Source of the DNA: Noviherbaspirillum galbum
GTDB taxonomy: Bacteria; Pseudomonadota; Gammaproteobacteria; Burkholderiales; Burkholderiaceae_D
Direction of reading: 5' to 3'
NCBI RefSeq assembly: GCF_010974945.1
Contig: NZ_JAAIVB010000079.1
Location: 124,001-188,000 of the forward strand
Length of the DNA: 64,000 bases
Positions 57,405 to 64,000 of the stretch are shown here, piece after piece. The notes beneath the pieces were generated by a model. The model worked only from the letters and a program-made list of their open reading frames with translations, did no database searches and was not told the DNA's origin. Positions within the stretch are counted from its first letter, which is position 1; every line of letters begins with the position of its first letter. Position numbers and translations under genes: made by a program.

Positions 57405-58559
57405 ATGAAGATTTTTTCTACCCTCGCCGCCTGCTGCGCCGGCGATGCCGTGAGAGGCGTCGATCCCGGGAATGGCCCATCGCGACGCGATTCCCGGCTG
57501 GAAGAGGGCGGGCAACGCGGCGAGTTTACGGGAATTGTCCAACTTGACGCTCCGGTATGGATGACCGGCCTGTTGCCCGCGCCGACCCAATACGACCTGA
57601 ATGCCGCCGCCAGCCTGGGACGCCTGACCCTGCTGCGCATGCATGCCATGGCAATTCCTTCCGGGAGGCGGCGGGAGATGCTTTCCGACGCCATGTTCGC
57701 CGCGCTCGACGGCAAGTGCGCGCCGGCAATGTCGACGCTGCTGGAACTGGGGGCGGATGTCCACGCCATGCGCAACGGCCGCACGGTGCTCGTCAGGCTC
57801 ATGGACCGTGTCTTCGACCAGTCGATGCCCTGCATCTCGGCATCCGAGCTGGATATGCTCGACATGCTGATGTGGCGGGCCGAATGCGAGGGAAAACGCA
57901 ACGATCCGTCCGCCGGCATGTCCCCAAGGGCATCGGATGCGCGGCTGCTGCGCGAACTGCTGAACTCGGTGTCTTCCCACACCCGTTTCGCCGACGTGCC
58001 CGACGCCGCGCTCCATCTTGCGCTGACGGTGTACCGGGACAGGGTGACGCCGCAGGTGGTGCGCGACCTCGTCACCCTGGGCGCCGATCCCAACCGTCAG
58101 GCGGGACAGGGGCGCATTTCGCCGCTCGCGATGGCTGCGCGGGCCAATCTTGCCCGTGTCGCCGACGAACTGCTGCATCAGGGCGCGAACGTAAACCTCG
58201 AAGACGCGGACGGCAATACCGCCGGCCACATCGCGGCGGCAAGGCGCAATGTCGACGTACTGATGGTGCTCGGCCGTCATGGCGCCGACTTCATGCTTCC
58301 GAACCGGCATGGCGTGACGGCACGGGGCCGGTTGATGGCACCCAGCGAGGCGTCACCCGAACGCTTTCGCCTGGCGGTCATGCAGTTCTTCGACGCGCGG
58401 GTGCTCTGCCTTGGCGCGAGGCCGTCCTCGCGATTCACGCATGCCACCGATTCCAGCGTCTCGTCGCTCCCCGGGAGCGTCACTTCCGACAATGAAGGCA
58501 GGCGTCCGCCGAGCGCAATGGCGACGCCCCGTCCGGCCAGCCCGGCTTCCCTTGGCTGA
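57405..58559 (+). CDS. Ankyrin-repeat protein
   Basis: A 384-residue protein with ankyrin repeats. One unit lies at about 104-133 (MSTLLELGADVHAMRNGRTV) and three or more at about 214-310 (VRDLVTLGADPNRQAGQGR; ADELLHQGANVNLEDADGNT; LMVLGRHGADFMLPNRHGVT). The N-terminus (MKIFSTLAACCAG) has a Cys pair but no clear signal peptide. The C-terminal 60 residues are Ser/Pro-rich. AAAGG precedes ATG 57405. It has no functional link to the purine neighbours. It may mediate protein interactions, possibly as a secreted effector, but this is a guess. Confidence 0.82.
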   Translation: MKIFSTLAACCAGDAVRGVDPGNGPSRRDSRLEEGGQRGEFTGIVQLDAPVWMTGLLPAPTQYDLNAAASLGRLTLLRMHAMAIPSGRRREMLSDAMFAALDGKCAPAMSTLLELGADVHAMRNGRTVLVRLMDRVFDQSMPCISASELDMLDMLMWRAECEGKRNDPSAGMSPRASDARLLRELLNSVSSHTRFADVPDAALHLALTVYRDRVTPQVVRDLVTLGADPNRQAGQGRISPLAMAARANLARVADELLHQGANVNLEDADGNTAGHIAAARRNVDVLMVLGRHGADFMLPNRHGVTARGRLMAPSEASPERFRLAVMQFFDARVLCLGARPSSRFTHATDSSVSSLPGSVTSDNEGRRPPSAMATPRPASPASLG

Positions 58560-58574
58560 GCGCCGCCGCGCCGC

Positions 58575-59876
58575 CTATTCCGCCCCGAGATAGAAGTAGC
58601 GGAACACGAATACCGCCGCAATGATCCACACGATGGCAGGGACTTTCCTCGCCTGTCCGGTCAGCAGCTTGAGTCCGGCGTACGAAATGAAGCCGAAGGC
58701 CACGCCATTGGCGATGGAATAGGTGAACGGCATGAGCAGCGCGGTGATGACCGCCGGCACGCTTTCCGTGGTGTCGTCCCAGTTCAGGTCGGCCAGTTCG
58801 CGCAGCATCAGGCAGGACACGTAGAAAAGCGCCGGCGCCGTCGCATAGCCGGGCACCGCGCCGGCCAGCGGCGCGATGAACAGGCAGGCGAGGAACAGCA
58901 CGGCGACCGCGATCGCCGTCAGCCCGGTGCGGCCGCCGGCCTGCACGCCGGCGGCGCTTTCGATGTAGGCGGTGGTACTGGACGTGCCCAGGAAGGATCC
59001 GGCGGCGATGGCGGTGCTGTCCGCCAGCAGGGCGCGGTTGAGCCGGTCCATCTTTCCGTTCTTGAGCAGGCCGGCGCGGTTGGCCACGCCCATCAGCGTG
59101 CCGGTCGCATCAAACAGCTCCACCAGGAACAGCACCAGCACCACGTTGAGGATGCCGATCGACAGGGCGGCGGAAATGTCCAGCTTGAGGAAGGTCGGCG
59201 CAATGGAGGGCGGCGCCGAAAACACGCCGCCGAATCGATTGCCGCCAAGGAAGAAGCTCAGCACGGTGACCGCCATGATGCCGATCAGGATGGCGCCGCG
59301 GACCTTCAGCCGGTCGAGCGCCACGATCACGAAAAAGCCGGTGATGGCCAGCAGGGCGGGCGCCTTGTGCAGGTCGCCCAGCGTGATGAAGGTGGCCGGG
59401 TGGGCGGCGATGATGCCGGCGTTCTTCAGTGAAATGATGGCCAGGAAGAGGCCGATGCCCGCCGTGATCGCCGTGCGTATCGAGTGCGGTATGCCGTTGA
59501 CGATCATCTCGCGGATGCGCAGCAGGCTGATGGCGATGAACAGCATGCCCGAGATGAAGACCGCGCCCAGCGCCGCTTCCCAGGTGTATCCCATGCCCTT
59601 GACCACCCCATAGGCGAAATACGCGTTCAGGCCCATGCCGGGGGCCAGCGCGATCGGGTAGTTCGCATACAGGCCCATGACCAGCGTGCCGAGCGCGGCC
59701 GCCAGGCAGGTGGCGACGAATACCGCGTCCTTGGGCATCCCGGCGTCGCCCAGGATCGCCGGGTTGACGAAGATGATGTAGGCCATCGTCAGGAAGGTCG
59801 TCAGGCCCGCCAGCAACTCGGTCTTTACGTCCGTCCCCTGTTCCTTGAGCCGGAACCACTTCTCCATGAATTGCAT
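58575..59876 (-). CDS. NCS2-family purine permease (AzgA/GhxP type)
   Basis: A 433-residue inner-membrane permease of the AzgA-like subfamily (adenine, guanine or hypoxanthine uptake). Seen are the N-terminal KTELLAGLTTFLTMAYIIFV and ALAPGMGLNAYFAYGVV. Also present are VELFDATGTLMGVANRAGLL and TAYIESAAGVQAGGRTGLTA, all diagnostic. About 13 helices. ATG 59876 has GGAGA upstream; the longer open frame is rejected. It converges on the ankyrin gene and is divergent from the ABC transporter. A perfect hairpin sits in its leader. Confidence 0.93.
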   Translation of the reverse strand: MQFMEKWFRLKEQGTDVKTELLAGLTTFLTMAYIIFVNPAILGDAGMPKDAVFVATCLAAALGTLVMGLYANYPIALAPGMGLNAYFAYGVVKGMGYTWEAALGAVFISGMLFIAISLLRIREMIVNGIPHSIRTAITAGIGLFLAIISLKNAGIIAAHPATFITLGDLHKAPALLAITGFFVIVALDRLKVRGAILIGIMAVTVLSFFLGGNRFGGVFSAPPSIAPTFLKLDISAALSIGILNVVLVLFLVELFDATGTLMGVANRAGLLKNGKMDRLNRALLADSTAIAAGSFLGTSSTTAYIESAAGVQAGGRTGLTAIAVAVLFLACLFIAPLAGAVPGYATAPALFYVSCLMLRELADLNWDDTTESVPAVITALLMPFTYSIANGVAFGFISYAGLKLLTGQARKVPAIVWIIAAVFVFRYFYLGAE

Positions 59877-60348
59877 TGTCTTCTCCTCGTTTTTTTGCCG
59901 GGACGAAGCGCGTCCCGGTCCGGCGGTCATCGGCCGCGAGTTGTAATGTCCTACAGAAGCGAAGGATTCCGGATAGCGCTTCGCTGATAGCCGGCATATC
60001 GGGCGGCCGATATTCCCCGCCGCGGGCGCCGGGCACCGGACACGCAGCGGCGCACCAAAACGGTCTGCCTTCGCGGCCATCGTTCCGCGTCCCGGTGCGG
60101 GAATGACCGGATTGGCGGCACGGCCCGGGCATTTTGCTGGCCCGGCAATTGCTAGATTGCATGCATGACGGCATACTACGCACCCGTCTCCCCGCCGGTT
60201 TGCGGCGCCGATTCCTGTTCTGCACCAATGTCTATATCCGGCATCCTATATTTCCCATCAAGCCATCGGTATATTGTGACCAGGCGACTTCCTGTAAGTT
60301 GTCCGCAAAATAACGAAGTCGACGACATCACATTTCAAGAGTGAGCCC
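59877..60348. other. Divergent region between NCS2 permease and ABC genes
   Basis: 472 bases without a gene. It holds a perfect hairpin CCGGGACG-AAGCG-CGTCCCGG (59898-59918) in the permease leader, a palindrome at 59996-60013, and an AT-rich stretch with TCTATATCCGGCATCCTATA (60231-60250) ahead of the ABC operon. No known purine riboswitch pattern was recognised. Confidence 0.6.
59996..60013. promoter_or_regulatory. Palindromic operator candidate upstream of the NCS2 permease
   Basis: A perfect ATATCGG-GCGG-CCGATAT (7-bp arms, 4-base centre), the same geometry as the xdhA site. It lies 120 bases upstream of the NCS2 permease start. Confidence 0.5.
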
Positions 60349-61890
60349 ATGGAGACGCGTCTTACCCTGAGCCAGATCACGAAGCGCTATCCGTCGGTCG
60401 TGGCGAATGACGGGGTCGACCTCAGCGTTCGTCCTGGAGAAATCCATGCGATCCTCGGCGAGAACGGCGCCGGAAAATCGACTCTCATGAAGATCATCTA
60501 CGGCTCGGTCAAGCCCGATGCCGGCACGGTCTTCTGGAACGGCAAGGAAGTCCACATCGCCAACCCCGCCGCCGCACGCCAGCTCGGCATCGCGATGGTG
60601 TTCCAGCATTTCTCGCTCTTCGATACGCTCACCGTCGCCGAGAACATCGCGCTAGGCTTGCCGAAGGACACGAAGCTGGACGAGCTCAGCCGCCGCATCG
60701 AGACGACGGCCCGGCAATACGGCCTCGACCTCGAGCCGCAGCGGCACGTGCACACGCTGTCGGTGGGCGAATGCCAGCGCGTGGAAATCGTGCGCGCGCT
60801 GCTCGCCCGGCCGCAGCTCCTCATCCTCGACGAACCGACCTCGGTGCTGACGCCGCAGGCGGTGGAAAAGCTGTTCGAGACCTTGCGCCAGCTCGCGGCC
60901 GAAGGCTGCAGCATCCTCTACATCAGCCACAAGCTCGACGAGATCCGCGCCCTCTGCCACACCTGCACGGTGATGCGTTCCGGCAAGGTCACCGGCGTCT
61001 GCGATCCGCGCAATGAAACCGCGGCGAGCCTGTCGCGCATGATGATCGGCAGCGAGCCGCCCACCATCATGTCGGGCGAGCACCATCCCGGCAGGACGGT
61101 GATGGCGGTGCGCCACCTGTCCCTGGAAAAGAGCCATCCCTTCGGCACCACGCTCGCCGACATCAGTTTCGAGCTGCGCGCCGGGGAAATCGTCGGCATC
61201 GCCGGGGTGTCCGGCAACGGCCAGCAGGAACTCCTTGCCGCGCTGTCGGGCGAGGATCCGCGCGCCGCGCCGGACATGATCCTGCTAGACGACCGGCCGA
61301 TCGGGCGCAAGAACGCGGCCGCGCGCCGCCGCAGCGGCCTCGGCTTCGTGCCCGAGGAACGCCTCGGGCGCGGCGCGGTGCCCGACATGTCGCTCGGCCA
61401 GAACATCCTGCTCTCGCACCAGGACAGCGCCACGGTCAAATTCGGCATGATCCGGTTCGAGGTCATCAACCACCTCGCGTCGTCCATCATCAACCGCTTC
61501 AAGGTCAAGGCGGCCGGCCCGAACGCCACCGCGGGCAGCCTGTCCGGCGGCAACCTGCAGAAGTACATCGTCGGCCGCGAAGTGATGCGCCATCCCAAGG
61601 TGCTCATCGTCGCCCAGCCGACCTGGGGCGTGGACGTCGGCGCGGCCGCGCAGATCCGCGCCGAGCTGGTGGCGCTGCGCGACGCCGGCTGCGCGCTGCT
61701 CGTCATTTCCGAGGAACTGGACGAGCTCTTCGAAATCTCCGACCGCCTGCTGGTGATCGCCAAGGGGCGCATGTCGCCCTCGATTCCGCGCGCGGAAGCG
61801 GACATCAACCTCATCGGGCAATGGATGAGCGGATTGTGGAAGGACGGCCCGGGCGGTTCTTCCCCGCAACAGGAGGCGGCACATGCTTAA
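60349..61890 (+). CDS. BMP-type nucleoside/purine ABC transporter, ATP-binding protein
   Basis: A 513-residue double ABC ATPase as in sugar-type and nucleoside importers (NupA/YufO-like). Walker A is GENGAGKS at residues 37-44 and LSVGECQRVEI is the first signature. The second domain has GVSGNGQQELL and LSGGNLQKYIVGRE. The second half is expected to be catalytically weaker. Start ATG 60349. The stop overlaps the permease by 8 bases. Substrate is inferred as a nucleoside or purine from family and the purine neighbourhood. Confidence 0.88.
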   Translation: METRLTLSQITKRYPSVVANDGVDLSVRPGEIHAILGENGAGKSTLMKIIYGSVKPDAGTVFWNGKEVHIANPAAARQLGIAMVFQHFSLFDTLTVAENIALGLPKDTKLDELSRRIETTARQYGLDLEPQRHVHTLSVGECQRVEIVRALLARPQLLILDEPTSVLTPQAVEKLFETLRQLAAEGCSILYISHKLDEIRALCHTCTVMRSGKVTGVCDPRNETAASLSRMMIGSEPPTIMSGEHHPGRTVMAVRHLSLEKSHPFGTTLADISFELRAGEIVGIAGVSGNGQQELLAALSGEDPRAAPDMILLDDRPIGRKNAAARRRSGLGFVPEERLGRGAVPDMSLGQNILLSHQDSATVKFGMIRFEVINHLASSIINRFKVKAAGPNATAGSLSGGNLQKYIVGREVMRHPKVLIVAQPTWGVDVGAAAQIRAELVALRDAGCALLVISEELDELFEISDRLLVIAKGRMSPSIPRAEADINLIGQWMSGLWKDGPGGSSPQQEAAHA

Positions 61891-62944
61891 GCTCGAAAGA
61901 CGGCCGGCGCCGTCGGTCCTGATGTCTTGGCTGTCGCCCGTGCTGGCGGTGCTGCTGACCGTCCTCTGCGGCGTCCTGCTTTTCCTCGCGCTGGGAAAGA
62001 ACCCGGTCACCGGCCTGTCGGTGTTCTTCATCGAACCGATCAAGGGATTGCGCGGCTGGTCCGAGGTGGGCCTGAAGGTCGCGCCGCTGCTGCTCATCGC
62101 CGTCGGCCTCGCTATCTGCTTCCGGGCCAACGTGTTCAACATCGGCGCCGAAGGGCAGCTGGTGGTCGGCGCGATTTGCGGCGGCGCCGTCGGCCTCTAC
62201 CTCGACCACGGCCAGGGCGGCGGGGCCGGCATGATCACGCTGATCCTGCTGGCCGGCGCGGCAGGCGGGATGGCATGGGCGGCGATCACCGCCTTCCTGC
62301 GCGACCGCTTCAACGCCAACGAGATCCTCGTTTCCCTGATGCTGGTGTATGTCGCGCAGCTGCTGCTGTCGCTGCTGGTGCACGGCGTGCTGCGCGACCC
62401 GAAGGGCTTCAATTTCCCGCAGTCGCGCATGCTGTCCGACGGCTTCCTGCTGCCCAACATCATCGCCGGCACCCGCCTGCACCTCGGCATCGTGTTCGCG
62501 CTCCTGGCATCGCTGCTGGGCTGGGTGTACCTCTCGCGCAGCTTCGGCGGCTACCGCCTGCAGGTCGGCGGCATGGCGCCGGCGGCGGCACGCTACGCCG
62601 GCTTTTCCTCGCGCAAGGCGCTCTGGACCTCGATGCTGATTTGCGGCGCACTCGCGGGAATCGCCGGCACGGCTGAAGTTCTCGGTCCCATCGGCCAGCT
62701 CACGCCCTCGGTCTCGCCGGGTTACGGCTTCGCCGCGATCATCGTCGCGTATGTCGGGCGGCTGCATCCGGTGGGCGTGATCTTTTCCAGCTTCATCATG
62801 GCGCTGTTCTACATCGGCGGCGAGCTCTCGCAGTCCCGCCTCGGCATGCCCAGCGCCATCACCGGCGTGTTCCAGGGCATCCTGCTGTTCTCGCTGCTGG
62901 CCTGCGACGTGCTCATCCACTACAAATTGAGCTGGAGAAAATAA
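61883..62944 (+). CDS. BMP-type ABC transporter permease 1
   Basis: A 353-residue inner-membrane permease of the branched-chain amino acid / BMP nucleoside type (YufP-like), with about eight helices. FRANVFNIGAEGQLVVGAIC is the characteristic motif, and NANEILVSLMLVYVAQLLLS follows. It overlaps the ATPase gene and is immediately followed (no gap) by permease 2. A periplasmic BMP lipoprotein gene is expected but not present in the window up to its edge. Confidence 0.9.
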   Translation: MLKLERRPAPSVLMSWLSPVLAVLLTVLCGVLLFLALGKNPVTGLSVFFIEPIKGLRGWSEVGLKVAPLLLIAVGLAICFRANVFNIGAEGQLVVGAICGGAVGLYLDHGQGGGAGMITLILLAGAAGGMAWAAITAFLRDRFNANEILVSLMLVYVAQLLLSLLVHGVLRDPKGFNFPQSRMLSDGFLLPNIIAGTRLHLGIVFALLASLLGWVYLSRSFGGYRLQVGGMAPAAARYAGFSSRKALWTSMLICGALAGIAGTAEVLGPIGQLTPSVSPGYGFAAIIVAYVGRLHPVGVIFSSFIMALFYIGGELSQSRLGMPSAITGVFQGILLFSLLACDVLIHYKLSWRK

Positions 62945-63859
62945 ATGGATTCCCTCGCTCCCCTGATCGCGTCGTCCATCAATGCCGGCACGCCGCTCAT
63001 GCTGGCCGCGCTCGGCCTGCTCATCAATGAAAAATCCGGCGTGGTGAACCTCGGCGCGGAAGGCATGATGCTGGTGGCGGCCGTCGTCGGCTTCGCCACC
63101 ACGGTCACCACCGGCAGCGTGACGCTGGGTTTCGTGTGCGGCGCGCTGGCAGGCATGCTGCTCGCCGGCTTCTTCGCCCTGCTCACCGTCTGGCTCGGCA
63201 CCAACCAGTATGCGACCGGGCTGGCCCTGTCGCTGTTCGGCGGCGGCGCGTCGGCCTACATCGGCATCAAGTACGTCGGCAACAGCCTCGAAAACCCGAG
63301 GTTCGCCGTGCCTTTCCTGTCGGACATTCCCTTCGTCGGCACTGCCTTCTTCCGCCAGCATCCCATGGTGTATTTCTCTATCCTGCTGTGCGGCGCCATC
63401 ATCTGGTTCCTGTACCGCACCCGCGCCGGCCTGGTGCTGCGCGCGGTCGGGGAATCGCCGACCTCGGCCCATTCGCTGGGGTACGACGTGCGCCTGATCC
63501 GCCTCGGCGCGCTGCTGTTCGGCGGCGCCTGCTGCGGCCTGGCCGGCGCCTTCCTGTCGCTGGTCTACACGCCCCTGTGGGTGGAAGGCATGGTCGCCGG
63601 ACGCGGCTGGATCGCGCTCGCGCTGACCACCTTCGCCACCTGGCGGCCGGCGCGGGTGCTGATCGGCGCCTATCTCTTCGGCGGCGTCACCATCCTCACC
63701 TTCCACGTGCAGGGCCTCGGCGTGGCGATCGATTCCCAGCTGCTGTCGATGCTGCCTTACCTGGCAACGATCGTCGTTCTGGTGCTCATCTCGACCAACG
63801 CCAACTGGATCAAGCTCAACATGCCGGCCTCGCTGGGCAAGAACTTCAATCCCGGCTGA
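62945..63859 (+). CDS. BMP-type ABC transporter permease 2
   Basis: A 304-residue permease (YufQ-like). Its ATG follows the stop of permease 1 with no gap. The family motif LLINEKSGVVNLGAEGMMLV is present, as is GRGWIALALTTFATWRPARV near the C-terminus. It forms the heterodimeric channel with permease 1. It is the last gene of the operon inside the window; after it comes a LexA-type site. Confidence 0.9.
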   Translation: MDSLAPLIASSINAGTPLMLAALGLLINEKSGVVNLGAEGMMLVAAVVGFATTVTTGSVTLGFVCGALAGMLLAGFFALLTVWLGTNQYATGLALSLFGGGASAYIGIKYVGNSLENPRFAVPFLSDIPFVGTAFFRQHPMVYFSILLCGAIIWFLYRTRAGLVLRAVGESPTSAHSLGYDVRLIRLGALLFGGACCGLAGAFLSLVYTPLWVEGMVAGRGWIALALTTFATWRPARVLIGAYLFGGVTILTFHVQGLGVAIDSQLLSMLPYLATIVVLVLISTNANWIKLNMPASLGKNFNPG

Positions 63860-63919
63860 ACCCGGCGATTTTTCGCAGATTTCTCGATTCAGCCCATGGA
63901 CAAAGGCTGAAAAATTTTA

Positions 63920-63939
63920 TACTGTATGCATGAACAGTA
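63920..63939. promoter_or_regulatory. LexA (SOS) box at the right edge
   Basis: TACTGTATGCATGAACAGTA fits the LexA consensus CTGT-N8-ACAG, with CTG at 63922-63924 and CAG at 63935-63937, and the palindrome extends to TAC/GTA. A TATACT -10-like hexamer (63918-63923) overlaps it, with TGGACA (63897-63902) as a possible -35 at a short 15-base spacing. A plus-strand SOS gene probably starts at or beyond 63930; only about 70 bases are visible, too few to identify it. Confidence 0.75.
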
Positions 63940-64000
63940 TCGGGATTTCGTGGTCCAAGGACCCATGCCGGACGCTGCCGCGGGTGGCGCCGGTCCCGGA

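Noticed and set aside
60231-60255. AT-rich near-palindrome before the ABC operon as a fourth purine operator
   Set aside because: Only the outer ATAT arms match; the inner bases do not pair, so it was not counted with the other sites.
59877-60348. Purine riboswitch before the permease or ABC operon
   Set aside because: No conserved three-way junction or loop pattern was seen; the palindromes look like protein operators.

Overview
The window is a GC-rich (clearly above 60%), gene-dense chromosomal segment of a betaproteobacterium, most likely order Burkholderiales and probably an Oxalobacteraceae-type genome. The inference rests on gene order (yebC-purD-hemF-nadD-rsfS-rlmH-maf-rng and fmdB-DUF502-aspS), a Burkholderia-type porin ending in Phe, and a FimV-like protein. 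No complete mobile element, prophage, CRISPR array or rRNA operon was seen. There is one tRNA gene (Thr, CGT).

Layout. 1-8 kb: the C-terminal part of ubiB, a sodium:solute symporter, TRAP permeases (DctQ, DctM) without a binding protein, then fmdB-DUF502-aspS ending at a strong terminator. 8.5-17.6 kb, all on the minus strand: molybdate ABC genes modC, modB and a double-Mop protein (no modA), then rng, maf, rlmH, rsfS, nadD, hemF, purD and yebC. 17.8-26 kb: a HerA-like ATPase, a dispersed inverted repeat, a DMT exporter, an SDR protein lacking the catalytic Tyr/Lys, mgsA, a quinone oxidoreductase, a 52-residue membrane peptide, a DUF1631 protein and a DUF4136 lipoprotein. 26-38 kb: pepN, fbp, two hybrid-free orphan histidine kinases, tRNA-Thr, a D-serine-dehydratase-like PLP enzyme, an 82-residue unknown protein and a lone CbiM-like membrane protein. 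At 37.9 kb lies the most unusual gene: a GRDP-like domain followed by eight Tyr-Cys-Ala-Lys/Arg repeats, downstream of a perfect FNR/ANR-type palindrome.

38.8-63.9 kb is largely a purine-to-glycerate region. It contains gcl-hyi-glxR (glyoxylate to glycerate), a fused OHCU decarboxylase/allantoate amidohydrolase with a LysR gene upstream, xdhA-xdhB-xdhC-guaD with a porin downstream, an NCS2 purine permease, and a BMP-type nucleoside/purine ABC transporter. Interspersed are a fimV-like gene, a nitrobindin-like gene, an unknown gene and an ankyrin-repeat gene. Uricase, HIU hydrolase, allantoinase and a ureidoglycolate-cleaving enzyme are not in the window. Two related palindromes sharing a 10-mer lie upstream of uraD-allC and of xdhA; a third palindrome of the same geometry lies upstream of the NCS2 permease. 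These are candidate shared operators.

The pieces fit together as follows: GuaD and XDH make urate from guanine and xanthine. XDH needs a molybdenum cofactor, which gives a plausible use for the mod genes. UraD-AllC acts later in the same route, and Gcl/Hyi/GlxR consume the glyoxylate produced. The window ends just after a near-perfect LexA (SOS) box, so an SOS-regulated gene probably begins at the right edge.
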